A stretch of 64,000 bases of DNA from Candidatus Bathyarchaeota archaeon (GCA_026014465.1 JAOZID010000010.1:902303-966302), one strand, 5' to 3'. Positions 9,851 through 19,567 are shown, numbered from the stretch's first letter. Notes: generated by a model from the sequence alone, not told the origin. Program-made: numbers and translations.

Positions 9851-10063
9851 ATGAGTTTTTTTAAGTTAGGTTTTGATGGCATTCAAGAAGTGTTTATGTT
9901 AGCGCTTATGCTTTTGTTCTTTATCGTCATATTTTACTCCAACATAGACTTGATGTACAAGGTAGGCATCGGCGCCTTGGTCTTCACCTTGATATTTATC
10001 TCAAGCATGGCAAGCCAAGCACTAAAACAACAAAAAGAAGAAGCAAAAAAACGAGTTCAATAA
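9851..10063 (+). CDS. Small membrane protein, two predicted TM helices
   Basis: Unrecognised 70-aa protein. Residues about 10-28 (VFMLALMLLFFIVIFYSN) and about 33-53 (VGIGALVFTLIFISSMAS) are hydrophobic and separated by a short loop. The tail is charged, with KQQKEEAKKR. AAGGAAGG upstream and a TATA-like box support expression. It stands alone between divergent smc and a convergent small Cys-rich ORF. No function can be assigned. Confidence 0.65.
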   Translation: MSFFKLGFDGIQEVFMLALMLLFFIVIFYSNIDLMYKVGIGALVFTLIFISSMASQALKQQKEEAKKRVQ

Positions 10064-10130
10064 CACACCTTTTTTCTGCAAACAAACAAGCAAAACATCA
10101 GTTGAGGCAGAAAACAAGCAAAAGAAGGGG

Positions 10131-10307
10131 CTACTTGGTTTTTTTGTCTAGCCCCAGCAGGTTGAAGGGTGTTTTCTTTGGGAAATCGTTGCATTTGTAG
10201 ATACGCAGTTGCCGTTGAGGCTCGATGCGGCAGCGTTTACGCGCGTTTTTTCGCCTGATATGAGGCGCCAACTGAAAAAAGGGGCATTTAGAGCAAAGCG
10301 TACTCAA
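10131..10307 (-). CDS. Small Cys-rich basic protein (58 aa)
   Basis: Short ORF with a TTG start at 10307 and a strong SD, AAGGAG at 10317-10322, eight bases upstream. It starts MSTLCSKCPFF, continues with a very basic stretch (IRRKNARKRCR) and ends with KTPFNLLGLDKKTK. Cysteines at residues 5, 8, 26 and 39 could bind one zinc ion, although the last two do not form a classic CxxC pair. It fills the otherwise empty gap between the membrane protein and the ABC permease. Not recognised; reality inferred from SD and composition. Confidence 0.5.
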   Translation of the reverse strand: MSTLCSKCPFFQLAPHIRRKNARKRCRIEPQRQLRIYKCNDFPKKTPFNLLGLDKKTK

Positions 10308-10403
10308 AGTACGCCACTCCTTCTTGTTGTTTTGGATACTTCCAAGACAGGCTCAAACAGCCCATCACTCCAAATCGTACACACTTGTTTTTACCTCCAG
10401 TTT

Positions 10404-11606
10404 TTATCGGGTCATCATGCGTCTGAATATGGGTACGGCAATTGCGGTCATAACGCAGCCAAACGCGATGAGGATTATGAGTTCGGTGGATATGGCGGGT
10501 ATGTCGGCTCCTAGCACCATGACTTTGCGCAGTGCCTGTGACGCGTAGGTTAAGGGTAGTAGTTGGGAGATGCTTTGCATGTACCAGGGCATTTGCTGTA
10601 TGGGGAAGAACACGCCGCTAAGGAACATCATCGGAAACATCAGCGTCATCATCATCATGGTTGCGGTTTCTTGGTCTTTGGCAAACGAGGTTATCACTAT
10701 GCCTAAGCCTACGAAGGAGAAAACTCCCAGCAAGAGCAAGCCAAGAACCAGCAGGATGTTGCCGTGTATGGTGACCCCAAACAGCCCTACCGCTAAGGCT
10801 AAAATTATCATGCCCTGCAAGAGTCCACGGGCGGTTTGACCCAACGTTTTGCCCAATATGATGGATAAGCGGTTTATGGGGGCGACCATCATGCCGTCCA
10901 TGGTGCCGATTTCTTTTTCTTCTGAGATGGCTACGGGCAAACCGGTCATGACGCTCATCATAACGGTCATAGCCATGATGCCTGGTGCGATGAAGTCAAA
11001 GTAGCTGGTGCTGCCATCGACTACGCCTTCCATCTCAACAGCGTAGGGCTTAACGATAGCTAAAGAGCTGTTGGCAGTGACTAAATCAGGGTTTAGTGCC
11101 TGTACGTTTTGCTGGGCAAGCATGGTGCCCATTTGGTCGAAAACACCTGAAAGTGCGGCTTGGATGGTGGCGGAAACCTGCGGGTTAGACTGATCAGTCA
11201 CCACTATTAACGTGCCCTGCTCGCCAGTTAGTATAGATTGGCTAAAGTTACTAGGAATCACTATGCCCCCGTCTATTTCGCCGCGTTGAATCAAATCCTT
11301 AACTTGGGCTAGGCTGGAGGCGTTGGAGAGCACCATCATGTCGGTTTGGTCGTTAATGCCCTGCAAGCCCATGAGGAACGTTTGGCTAGGAAGCGTAGAG
11401 CCATTAAAGCCGCCGTCATCATTGACCAACGCTATGGGTAAATTGTTAATTGTGTTTCCGTTAGAAGGATAAATGAAGCCCACCATAACCATCATAAACA
11501 ATGGCATCACGATAAGCAACACTAAACCTAAACGGTTCCTAAACAACTCTAGCAAATCTTTCCATGCAATTCTAAAACTGTGTGACAACAACGTTTTTAC
11601 GCCCAT
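10404..11606 (-). CDS. ABC-2 type transporter permease
   Basis: Membrane subunit of a drug/antibiotic-type ABC exporter, 400 aa. One TM helix follows a short cytosolic N-terminus (LGLVLLIVMPLFMMVMVGF), then an extracytoplasmic domain of about 170 aa, then five to six C-terminal TM helices from about residue 215. These include MMMMTLMFPMMFLSGVFFP, which is typical of ABC-2 proteins. SD AAGGTGA precedes the ATG; the ATPase gene ends six bases upstream. The pair plus a divergent PadR regulator resembles inducible efflux systems; the substrate is unknown. Confidence 0.9.
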   Translation of the reverse strand: MGVKTLLSHSFRIAWKDLLELFRNRLGLVLLIVMPLFMMVMVGFIYPSNGNTINNLPIALVNDDGGFNGSTLPSQTFLMGLQGINDQTDMMVLSNASSLAQVKDLIQRGEIDGGIVIPSNFSQSILTGEQGTLIVVTDQSNPQVSATIQAALSGVFDQMGTMLAQQNVQALNPDLVTANSSLAIVKPYAVEMEGVVDGSTSYFDFIAPGIMAMTVMMSVMTGLPVAISEEKEIGTMDGMMVAPINRLSIILGKTLGQTARGLLQGMIILALAVGLFGVTIHGNILLVLGLLLLGVFSFVGLGIVITSFAKDQETATMMMMTLMFPMMFLSGVFFPIQQMPWYMQSISQLLPLTYASQALRKVMVLGADIPAISTELIILIAFGCVMTAIAVPIFRRMMTR

Positions 11607-11612
11607 GCTTTA

Positions 11613-12629
11613 TCACCTTATTCTTCCTTTTGGAGACCCATGCTTTCTGTTTTCAAACGGGATTTTTTGGTCTGCGCTGTCGCGTACTTGATGCCCAGTA
11701 ATGTGTAAGAACACGTCTTCAAGGGTTGGCTGCAGGTTTTCCATGGAGTTGATTTTGCCGCCTTTTCCGCGGATGGCATCAACTATGGAGTCAAATGCTG
11801 CGTCGCCGTGGACGATGACTTTGAGGTGGGTGGTGTCTTCTTGGACAACGGAGTCAGCGCAGTTTAACTCTTTGACGCCTTCGATAAGGTCTAAGGAAAG
11901 GTTGGCAACGTCTAGCTTGATTACGGAGGTGTCTGCGCCTGAGATTGTTTTCTTCAAATTCGCTGAGGTATCTAACGCGACGATTTTTCCGTGGTCTACA
12001 ATGGCTATGCGGTCGCACATCAAGTCAGCGTCAACCATCATGTGAGTGGTTACGACTACGGTGGTTCCGTTTTCTTTGTTGAGTTTTTTGATGAACTCGC
12101 GAATTTCCACTGATGACTGCGGGTCAAGCCCCAAAGTGGGTTCGTCTAAGAACAGCACTTTAGGCAGGTTAAGCAGCGCCCGCACCACGTTTAATCGTTG
12201 GCGCATGCCCGTAGAGAAAGTGCCCACCTGTGAATTCTTCCATTTGGTCAACTCAACAAGCTCTAAGAGTTCGTCGATGCGTTTTTCCAATTCAGCCTTG
12301 GGAATATCAAAGAGGTTACCAAAAAACCACAGGTTCTCTTTAGCGGTTAAACGGTTATACATTATCATCTTCTCAGAGACAATGCCAATTAGCTTGCGCA
12401 CTTGATTATCGTTTTTTACTATGTCGTAACCGTTTATGGTCGCGGTTCCTTTGGTTGGTCGAGCCAGCGTGGAGAGCATACGCAAGGTTGTGCTTTTTCC
12501 TGCGCCGTTTGGACCAAGCAACCCAAAAATTTCGCCTTGCTTCACGTCAAAGGATATGCCGTCTACAGCCGTGAATTTGTTGAAGACCTTGGTTAGGTTT
12601 TTGACTTTGATTATTGAGCCGTGTTCCAA
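11613..12629 (-). CDS. ABC transporter ATP-binding protein (DrrA/CcmA-like)
   Basis: ATPase subunit for the adjacent ABC-2 permease. Walker A GLLGPNGAGKSTT, signature FSTGMRQRL and Walker B KVLFLDEPTLGLDP are intact, followed by the switch histidine in VVVTTHMM. About 90 C-terminal residues form the accessory domain seen in DrrA-type ATPases. The start is taken as TTG at 12629 (MEHGSIIKVKN), because AAAGGTG lies six bases upstream; a GTG three codons earlier would overlap that SD. Confidence 0.92.
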   Translation of the reverse strand: MEHGSIIKVKNLTKVFNKFTAVDGISFDVKQGEIFGLLGPNGAGKSTTLRMLSTLARPTKGTATINGYDIVKNDNQVRKLIGIVSEKMIMYNRLTAKENLWFFGNLFDIPKAELEKRIDELLELVELTKWKNSQVGTFSTGMRQRLNVVRALLNLPKVLFLDEPTLGLDPQSSVEIREFIKKLNKENGTTVVVTTHMMVDADLMCDRIAIVDHGKIVALDTSANLKKTISGADTSVIKLDVANLSLDLIEGVKELNCADSVVQEDTTHLKVIVHGDAAFDSIVDAIRGKGGKINSMENLQPTLEDVFLHITGHQVRDSADQKIPFENRKHGSPKGRIR

Positions 12630-12639
12630 AATAGGCACC

Positions 12640-12716
12640 TTTATTCAATATTATCTGGTGCAATATATCGCGGCAAAATATAAGTATTTCCAGTGAGAAT
12701 AGCATATTGGAATGCT
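12640..12716. promoter_or_regulatory. Divergent promoter/operator, ABC exporter and PadR
   Basis: AT-rich 70-base region between the exporter operon and padR. A TATA-like AAAATATAAG near 12675 would place the padR transcript start just before its ATG, implying a nearly leaderless mRNA. The inverted repeat AGCAT-ATTGGA-ATGCT (12701-12716) overlaps the padR start codon. It is a plausible autoregulatory operator, as PadR proteins usually repress their own region. Inference only. Confidence 0.4.
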
Positions 12717-13293
12717 TATGCATCCGCACTCTGAAGATAAAACAACCGAAAGCTGGCTAAAAGAAGCGCAAAAAGGGCACATCCGAGTCGCCGTGCTCAT
12801 ACTTTTAAGCAAAAAACCCGCTCACGGCTACGAAATTATGAAAGAAATCAACAACCGAACCAAAGGCTTTTGGAAACCCACCCCCGGCGGAGTATATCCG
12901 ATTTTGCGCAACCTAGAAAAAGCCCGATATATCAAAGGCGAATGGCACACGCAAGGGAACAGGAAAATTAAAATTTACAAAATAACTCAAGGCGGTAGCA
13001 GCATACTCAAAAGCGCTCTTGTTAAGCAAAACGAGATTGCAAATAACATGAATGCTCTTTTTGAAGAGTTTGCAAGAGAGGTTCTAAAAGTTGAGACAAA
13101 CATGGGTGCTATGCCCGTTATGCCCAGTCCTTTCGCGCCCTTCTTGGAAGATAAGAATCAGGAGAGAGGAAACATTGAGTTTCTGGAGCAGCATAAAAAA
13201 CAAATCAAGGAAAAAATCAGCGTCCTTAGAAGAGACCTAACTGAAGTAAACAAGCAAATTGCAGAATTAAAAGCATCCAAAGAACCCAAATAA
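12712..13293 (+). CDS. PadR family transcriptional regulator
   Basis: Winged-helix repressor of 193 aa. The N-terminal PadR domain (about residues 22-105) contains HIRVAVLILLSKKPAHGYEI and GVYPILRNLEKARYI. The C-terminal third is helical with a coiled-coil pattern (LEQHKKQIKEKISVLRRDL) and is likely the dimerisation part. It is divergent from the ABC exporter, which it probably controls in response to a ligand of the exporter. Start ATG at 12712; a second in-frame ATG follows two codons later. Confidence 0.88.
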   Translation: MLMHPHSEDKTTESWLKEAQKGHIRVAVLILLSKKPAHGYEIMKEINNRTKGFWKPTPGGVYPILRNLEKARYIKGEWHTQGNRKIKIYKITQGGSSILKSALVKQNEIANNMNALFEEFAREVLKVETNMGAMPVMPSPFAPFLEDKNQERGNIEFLEQHKKQIKEKISVLRRDLTEVNKQIAELKASKEPK

Positions 13294-13303
13294 AAAGCGG
13301 GGG

Positions 13304-16300
13304 TTAGTTTCGCCGTGGGGATAGGAGGTCTTGGTAGTCCTCGTTGGCGACGTCGTATTTTTCTTGTATGGTGTGGTTGATTTTTAGCCAGTCGTCAAAG
13401 ACCATGGACCACATCTCGCTGGTTACTACTTGTTTTGTCACGTATTCTTTGAGGGGACCTTCGCGTTTGATTGTTTGTTTGTGCCAGTCTACGCTAATTA
13501 AGCCGCCGCGGCGTAGATGCTGCAGGTTCTGCAAGACCTGATCAGAGTTAACAGGGAAACTCAAGCTGCCAGCTAAGTCATCCACTAACGATTCAAACGA
13601 GATTTCATCTTCAGGACGCAGGCAAACCACCGCAACGATATCTTGCACTAAACGCGCAGTTCTGCTCAGGTAGAAGCCTCGGCGTTTGGGAACCAGCACC
13701 TGCTCTATGCGGTAAGAGTTACGTTTATAGAACCACCGCTTCACAACCTCAGCCAACCCAAAGTACGCTACGATAATGCCTGCTAGTATGGCAAAGAACG
13801 TTAATGGGGGCTGTACGAAGCCAAAGTAGAGTTCGCCAAGGAAGGTGTAGGGAATGATGAGGGAGGCGGCGACGATGCTAAAGCTGCTTATAACCAAGAC
13901 CTTGCCGGGTTTGCTCTTCCAAAACGGCGACTTGCGCGTTCGGATGACAAATATGACCAGGGTTTGGGTGATGAGGGATTCAAGGAACCAGGCGGTTTGG
14001 AAGAACGAAATCTGCGTTGGCGATGTACCCACCAAGGGGATGTTAAAGACCAGCAGCATGATGAAGAAAGTTAGGAAGTCAAAGAGTGAGCTAACAGGTC
14101 CCATGGATATCATGAATTTGCGTATGAAACTAATGTCCCAGCGTTTGGGTTTCTCGAAATATTCGGGGTCAACGTTGTCGGTTGTTATGGCGGACTGTGA
14201 AAGGTCATAGAGCAAGTTGTTGAGCAGAATCTGGATGGGGAGCATGGGCAAAAACGGCAAAAACAGTGAGGCACCCGCAACGCTAAACATGTTACCAAAG
14301 TTCGAGCTAACACCCATCATCACATACTTCATGGTATTGCCAAAGGTTTTGCGACCTTCCAACACACCCTCCGCGAGAACCGTCAAATCATTTTTTAGCA
14401 AGATTATGCCTGCGGATTCTTTGGCAACATCCACCGCGTTATCCACCGAAACCCCCACATCAGCCGTCCGCAGTGAAGGAGCATCATTGATTCCATCACC
14501 CATGAAGCCTACAACGTGCCCGTTATCTTTGAGCAGGTTGATTATGCGGTCTTTTTGGACGGGGGTGACGCGGGCGAAAACGTTTGCTTCTTCAACTACT
14601 CTGGCTAGGGCGTCGTCGTGCATTTGGCTGATTTCGCTGCCAAGGGCTACGCCTTTGACTTCAAAACCCAGCTGCTCACAGGTCTTGCGCGTAACCAGCT
14701 CGTTGTCGCCAGTTAAGATTTTTAGTTCGATGCCTGCGTCGCTGAGCAGTTTAAGCGATTTCTTGGCGGTTTCCTTGGGCGGGTCAAGAAAAGCTACAAA
14801 CCCCAAAAGAACCATGTCGTCTTCGTCGTTGACGGAGTAGACATCTTTTTCTTCGCGCAGTTTCTTGTAGCAAACACCCAACACCCTAAAGCCCTCAGCG
14901 CTTAAATCCAAGTATTTCTGCTCGGCTTTCTGGAAAAGCTCCTCCGTAAAATCAACCGCAACCTCGCCAAACTCAACGTACGAACAAATCTTTAGAATTT
15001 CTTCAGGTGCACCCTTGGCGACGAAGTATCGTTGGCGGTCTTGCTCAACCACCACGCTAACTCGGCGGCGCACGAAATCAAAGGGCACCTCATCAACCTT
15101 TTCGAAGGTGCTAATATCTTGTTCTTTGTGGGCAAGTATGGCTTCGTCTAGGGGGCTTTTGAGTCCTGTTTGGTAGTAGCTGTTTAGGTATGAGTGGAGG
15201 AGGACTTTGTTGTCGTCTTTGCCCTCAGCATCCACGTACAATACAAGGGTGATTTTGTTTGCCGTTAGCGTCCCCGTCTTGTCAGTGCACAAAACGTTCA
15301 TGCTGCCAAAATTATCAATTGACGCCAACCGTTTGACGATGACGCCTTTTTTGGACATGGCAATTGCGCCCTTGGAGAGGTTGACGGTTATAATCATGGG
15401 CAGCAGTTCAGGAGTCAAACCCACTGCAAGCGCAACTGAAAACAGCAGAGCCTGCAAAACCCCATTGGCGTCGGGATTCTTCATGGCGTTAATCAAGAAC
15501 ACGAACAAAACCAGCAGAATGGTAACCTGCATGATGAGAAAACCAAAGCTTTTGATGCCACGTTCAAACTCGGTTTCAGGAGCCTTCTCAACCAAACGCT
15601 TAGCAATCTTGCCGTACTCAGTTGAGCCGCCTGTACGAACAACAACCGCCGTCGCCGTGCCGCTAACTATTGAGGTGCCCATGAACAGGTAGTTTGTCCA
15701 CTCCCCCATCGCCGCTTCAGAAGAAACCTGCCCAGGAAACTTTTCTACGGGAAATGATTCGCCTGTGAGGGCAGATTGGTTGACGAAAAGGTCTTTGGCT
15801 GTTATGACACGGGCGTCAGCGGGGGTTATGTCGCCTGCTGAGAGGTAGATGACGTCTCCGGGGACGACATCGGGGAGTTTGACTTCGATTTTTGTTTTGT
15901 CGCGCAGGGCAGTGGCGGTAGTGGTTACGGCTTCTCTTAGGGTTTCGGCGGCGTTTTCAGCTTTGGATTCTTGGTAGTAATCCAAAAAGACGCTGATGAA
16001 AACAATTGAGAGGATAATTATGGTGTTGGGCAGACCGTCAGGTAGGAAGCTGGAGATTATGCCTGCGAACATGAGGATAATTATGAGGGGGCTTTTGAGG
16101 TGGGATAGGAAGGCGGTTATGGCGGAGCGTTTTTTGCGGCGGGCAAGCTCGTTAGGTCCATAAATTTCTAGGCGATCAGAAGCTTGCTCAGAGGAGAGCC
16201 CCTCAGGCGAGGTTTCTAAACGGTTTAAAAGTTGGGGCATAGGCAGGTTTAGGAGTTCTTCTGCACGCAACATCGACTGCATTTGGCTGGTTTGGGAAGC

Positions 16301-16339
16301 CCCAGCATCCTCGAAAGGTACAGTCTCGTCTGTTGCCAT
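13304..16339 (-). CDS. mgtA: Magnesium-translocating P-type ATPase with C-terminal extension
   Basis: P-type (IIIB) ATPase. It has the phosphorylation motif CTDKTGTLTANK, the TGES actuator loop, the hinge GDGINDAPSLRTADVG and the N-terminal LNRLETSPEGLSSEQA segment of cation ATPases. Ten TM helices are predicted, ending near residue 865. MgtA proteins normally end there. Here about 130 extra residues follow, including a helix-rich segment (DDLAGSLSF, VLQNLQHLRRGGLISV) that resembles a winged-helix or cytosolic sensor domain. Start at ATG 16339 rather than 16372, because GGAGG sits nine bases before it. Convergent with padR. Confidence 0.9.
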   Translation of the reverse strand: MATDETVPFEDAGASQTSQMQSMLRAEELLNLPMPQLLNRLETSPEGLSSEQASDRLEIYGPNELARRKKRSAITAFLSHLKSPLIIILMFAGIISSFLPDGLPNTIIILSIVFISVFLDYYQESKAENAAETLREAVTTTATALRDKTKIEVKLPDVVPGDVIYLSAGDITPADARVITAKDLFVNQSALTGESFPVEKFPGQVSSEAAMGEWTNYLFMGTSIVSGTATAVVVRTGGSTEYGKIAKRLVEKAPETEFERGIKSFGFLIMQVTILLVLFVFLINAMKNPDANGVLQALLFSVALAVGLTPELLPMIITVNLSKGAIAMSKKGVIVKRLASIDNFGSMNVLCTDKTGTLTANKITLVLYVDAEGKDDNKVLLHSYLNSYYQTGLKSPLDEAILAHKEQDISTFEKVDEVPFDFVRRRVSVVVEQDRQRYFVAKGAPEEILKICSYVEFGEVAVDFTEELFQKAEQKYLDLSAEGFRVLGVCYKKLREEKDVYSVNDEDDMVLLGFVAFLDPPKETAKKSLKLLSDAGIELKILTGDNELVTRKTCEQLGFEVKGVALGSEISQMHDDALARVVEEANVFARVTPVQKDRIINLLKDNGHVVGFMGDGINDAPSLRTADVGVSVDNAVDVAKESAGIILLKNDLTVLAEGVLEGRKTFGNTMKYVMMGVSSNFGNMFSVAGASLFLPFLPMLPIQILLNNLLYDLSQSAITTDNVDPEYFEKPKRWDISFIRKFMISMGPVSSLFDFLTFFIMLLVFNIPLVGTSPTQISFFQTAWFLESLITQTLVIFVIRTRKSPFWKSKPGKVLVISSFSIVAASLIIPYTFLGELYFGFVQPPLTFFAILAGIIVAYFGLAEVVKRWFYKRNSYRIEQVLVPKRRGFYLSRTARLVQDIVAVVCLRPEDEISFESLVDDLAGSLSFPVNSDQVLQNLQHLRRGGLISVDWHKQTIKREGPLKEYVTKQVVTSEMWSMVFDDWLKINHTIQEKYDVANEDYQDLLSPRRN

Positions 16340-16547
16340 AGCCGTTTTCCTCCATAAGTGCTCGCCGCACACAACAAGTTACTATAGCATACGAACCTAA
16401 CATTCTTAAAATGGTTTCTAAACACTAACGGCAACCACAACAAACCACCACAAAAAAGACCAGCCAAACCCCTCATGGCGCGGGGAATACACTATTAAAC
16501 AGCAAACCACCATAAAAACAACAAACCCAAAGAAGGAGAATTATGCT

Positions 16548-16994
16548 TTGGAAAAAACGTTTGCCATGCTCAAACCCTCAACTGTTGCACGTGCCCTAAT
16601 CGGAAAAACAGTGAGTTACATCGAAGATAAGGGCCTAAAAATTGTTGCCATGAAACTCACAAGGGTAACTCAGCAACAAGCAGCTCAGCTTTATGCGGTG
16701 CATCAAGGAAAACCCTTCTACAACGACCTCGTCGCGTTCATGACCTCAGGACCCATCGTCGCCATGGTCATCGAAGGAGACGAAGCTGTAACCGTCATGC
16801 GCACCTTAATCGGAGCAACCAACGCCAAACAAGCCCAACCCGGAACCATACGCGGCGACTTAGCGCTTAGCAACCAAAAAAACGCCGTCCACGCCTCAGA
16901 CTCCCCCCAAAACGCCAACGCAGAAATGCAAATCTTCTTCACGCCACAAGAAATCCTCAGCTACAAACGCGCCGACGAAAACTGGATAACCTAA
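16548..16994 (+). CDS. ndk: Nucleoside diphosphate kinase
   Basis: Transfers phosphate from ATP to NDPs through a phosphohistidine. The 148-aa sequence matches the family: EKTFAMLKPSTV at the start, then a GTIRGDLAL turn and NAVHASDSPQNA with the active-site His. The start is TTG at 16548, with GGAG at 16535-16538. The nearby ATG at 16543 is out of frame. Monocistronic; divergent from mgtA. Confidence 0.95.
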   Translation: MEKTFAMLKPSTVARALIGKTVSYIEDKGLKIVAMKLTRVTQQQAAQLYAVHQGKPFYNDLVAFMTSGPIVAMVIEGDEAVTVMRTLIGATNAKQAQPGTIRGDLALSNQKNAVHASDSPQNANAEMQIFFTPQEILSYKRADENWIT

Positions 16995-17192
16995 CACAGC
17001 GTCTTAGCCAACCCCTACCCCCTTAGTTTTTGCAGACGCCGTTTTGGGCTGCTTTCATGTTTTAGGGCTTAGCAGCGGCTTTTCATGCGTCACAAAAAGT
17101 CATAGAACGTCTCTAAACGTCCCAGTTCGTCAGCAAATCAACCAAAACATGAAACCACCGCGAGTTAACGTTGCCAAAAGTTGGGTGTTTGG

Positions 17193-17267
17193 TGCTCCGG
17201 CCGGGATTCGGACCCGGGTCTGTGGCTCGAGAGGCCACCATACTTGGCCAGACTATACTACCGGAGC
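17193..17267 (-). tRNA. tRNA-Glu (anticodon CTC)
   Basis: 75-nt cloverleaf on the minus strand. The acceptor arms GCTCCGG and CCGGAGC pair perfectly. The anticodon arm is GTGGC-CTCTCGA-GCCAC, giving anticodon CTC. The T arm is CCGGG-TCCGAAT-CCCGG. The D arm has two G-U pairs. The T loop starts TCC where most tRNAs have TTC. The CCA end is not encoded. It stands in a gap between ndk and the thermosome gene. No intron is visible. Confidence 0.93.
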
Positions 17268-17440
17268 GCGCTTGTCTGGTTTGGTGGAAAATGTATCACG
17301 CGTTTTTGATTAATTTACCTTGCCCTTCTCAAAGTCAACTCTAACCCGCATAAAACGCAAAAGAGCTAAAGTTAAGGTTTGCAGGAAGCGATAAGAGAAG
17401 TTTGGTTGTTTAAAAAGGGAAAAGGGTGGGTTTGGGTTTA

Positions 17441-19066
17441 CTATTCGGGCATGCCGCCAGGGCCGCCTTTTGGTTTGGAGCTGGAGATGACGTCGTCGAT
17501 GCGTAGGATCATGGATGCGGATTCGGCTGCGGATTTGAGTGCTTGTTCTTTGACGATGGAGGGTTCGATGACTCCGTTGTCGATGCTGTTTTGGATTTTG
17601 CCTGTGAAGACGTTGACGCCCATGTATTTGCCGTCTGCTTTTTCGTGTGCTGAGCGTAGTTCAACAAGGATGTCGATGGGTTCTAAGCCTGCGTTTTCTG
17701 CGAGGGTTCGGGGGATTACTTCTACGCCGTCTGCGAATGCTTCGATGGCTAGTTGTTCTCTGCCGCCTACGTTGGTTGCGAATTTGCGTAGTTCACGGGC
17801 AACTTCGATTTCGGCTGCGCCGCCGCCTGCAACGATTTTGCTGTTCTCTACCACGTCGGAGATTACGGAGAGTGAGTCTGTCATTGCGCGTTCTGCTTCG
17901 TCTACCATGCGTTCTAAGCCTGCGCGCATGAGGATGGCTACGCTGTGGGGGTCTTTGCATTGCTCGACAAATATCATTTTGTCGTCGCCGATTTTGCGTT
18001 CCTCCACCAAGCCTGCACTGCCTATGTCGTCGGCTTTAAGGTCATCTAAATCAGAAACGATTCGTGCGCCTGTTGCGCGGGCTAGTTTTTCCATGTCGGA
18101 TTGTTTTACGCGTCTTGCTGCCATGATGCCTTCTTTGGCTAGGAAATGCTGCACCATGTCGTCTATGCCTTTTTGGCAGAACACGATGTCAGCGCCTGAA
18201 GCTTTGATTTTCTGCGCCATCTCTAGCATCATGTCGTTTTCTTGGTCTAGGAAAGCTTTCATTTGGGTGGGGTCGCGGATGCGGATTTCTGCGCTGATTT
18301 CGGTTTTCTCGATTTCAAGGGCAGAGTCGATAAGTGCGATTTTGGCGTTTACTTTTTTGTGGGGCATGCCGGGGTGGACGAGTTCTTTGTCTACGATTAT
18401 GCCTTCGACAAGCTGGCTTTCTAGCAGGCTTTTGCCAGTTTTCTTTATCATCTGGATGTTGTCGATGTCTGCTAGGGTTTTGTCGCCGCGTTTTTCTGCG
18501 ATTTGTTTTACGGCGCTAATTGCTATGTCTGCTAGGTGTTCTTTTGCGCTGCCTAGTGATTTGCTGCCCATGGATGTTAGGGCGACTTTGAGCATGACTT
18601 CTTTGTCGTTGACATCTATTGGGACTGCGATGTTTGCGACGACTTCGATGGCTTTTTGTGCAGCTTTGCGGTAGCCGCTGACTAGTATGGTTGGGTGAAT
18701 GTTTTGGTCTAAAAGTTCTTCAGCTTTCTTGAGCAACTCGCTTGCTAAAACAACTGCTGTTGTGGTGCCGTCGCCGACCATATCATCTTGCGTTTTGGCG
18801 ATTTCAACCATCATTTTTGCGGCTGGATGCTCAACTTCGATTTCGTTGAGGATGGCTGCGCCGTCATTGGTTATAGTGATGTCGCCGAGGTTGTCAATAA
18901 GCATCTTGTCCATGCCTCGGGGGCCTAGAGTGGTTTTTAGGACTTCGCCGATAACGCGGGCAGCCATGATGTTGTTTCGTTGGGCTTCTTTTCCGCGGTT
19001 TCTTGTTGTACCTTCTTTAAGAACAAGGACGGGTTGTCCTGAACCTGTAGTTGTTAAATATGCCAT
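17441..19066 (-). CDS. thsA: Thermosome subunit (group II chaperonin)
   Basis: ATP-driven double-ring folding chaperonin, 541 aa. Family motifs present include [13 protein letters not shown], the nucleotide-binding [15 protein letters not shown] and [15 protein letters not shown]. It ends in a Gly-rich GGPGGMPE tail. SD GAGGT lies before the ATG. A long plus-strand ORF lies opposite this gene but is a codon-bias shadow. No second subunit is present in the window. Confidence 0.97.
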   Translation of the reverse strand: MAYLTTTGSGQPVLVLKEGTTRNRGKEAQRNNIMAARVIGEVLKTTLGPRGMDKMLIDNLGDITITNDGAAILNEIEVEHPAAKMMVEIAKTQDDMVGDGTTTAVVLASELLKKAEELLDQNIHPTILVSGYRKAAQKAIEVVANIAVPIDVNDKEVMLKVALTSMGSKSLGSAKEHLADIAISAVKQIAEKRGDKTLADIDNIQMIKKTGKSLLESQLVEGIIVDKELVHPGMPHKKVNAKIALIDSALEIEKTEISAEIRIRDPTQMKAFLDQENDMMLEMAQKIKASGADIVFCQKGIDDMVQHFLAKEGIMAARRVKQSDMEKLARATGARIVSDLDDLKADDIGSAGLVEERKIGDDKMIFVEQCKDPHSVAILMRAGLERMVDEAERAMTDSLSVISDVVENSKIVAGGGAAEIEVARELRKFATNVGGREQLAIEAFADGVEVIPRTLAENAGLEPIDILVELRSAHEKADGKYMGVNVFTGKIQNSIDNGVIEPSIVKEQALKSAAESASMILRIDDVISSSKPKGGPGGMPE

Positions 19067-19129
19067 ACCATTAACCTCTCTTACTCAGTTGTAGAATACT
19101 GTTTCAGTCGGAAATATGCAATCAAACAG

Positions 19130-19140
19130 CAATATAAACT
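19130..19140 (-). promoter_or_regulatory. Probable thermosome TATA box
   Basis: AGTTTATATTG on the minus strand is the best TATA-like box upstream of the thermosome ATG (19066). Transcription would begin near 19105, giving a leader of about 40 nt that includes the SD. Heat-shock operator sequences were not recognised. Confidence 0.4.
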
Positions 19141-19273
19141 TTAACCTTATTGCATCGAACATCGTAAAGAAGACAGCAAGTTTCGTAGAAAAACTTTGGC
19201 GGGTTGAGGGAGAGGTCGGTGGTGCATAAGAGTTTAATTTTGCCAGTTAGTTCGGTATTGTTGGTGAGGTATT

Positions 19274-19567
19274 GTGAAGGTTCAGGTTCGTTTTTTCACT
19301 GTGCTTAGAGAGGTTGTAGGCGAAAAAGAAGAAACCGTAGAGTTTGCTCAAAACCAAGAAGTTACGGTGCAGGCGGTTCTTGAAGAGCTTTCAAGGCGAC
19401 ATGGGAAAGCCTTTGCCGACTACGTTTTTGACGAAAAAACAGGCGAGGTTAGGGGGTTCTTGCAGTTTTTCATAAACGGCAAAAGCACCGCTGCCCACAA
19501 CGGCTTAAAGAGCCAAATGCAAAACGGCGACGTCTTAGCGGTTATTCCGCCCGTAGGGGGAGGCTAA
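19274..19567 (+). CDS. MoaD/ThiS-family ubiquitin-like protein
   Basis: Beta-grasp protein of 97 aa that ends in GG (VIPPVGGG), the feature needed for C-terminal adenylation. It has the MoaD pattern: VRFFTVLREVVGEKEETV, FINGKS and NGDVLAVIPP. It may act in molybdopterin or tungstopterin sulfur transfer, or as a SAMP-like protein modifier. No E1-like gene is adjacent, so the role is open. GTG start at 19274. Its 3' end overlaps the 3' end of the aIF5B gene by four bases. Confidence 0.85.
   Translation: MKVQVRFFTVLREVVGEKEETVEFAQNQEVTVQAVLEELSRRHGKAFADYVFDEKTGEVRGFLQFFINGKSTAAHNGLKSQMQNGDVLAVIPPVGGG

Noticed and set aside
17379-18674. Long plus-strand ORF (431 codons) opposite the thermosome gene
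   Set aside because: It mirrors the GC-skewed codon usage of the thermosome gene on the other strand, is rich in Ser/Met, and has no recognisable domain.
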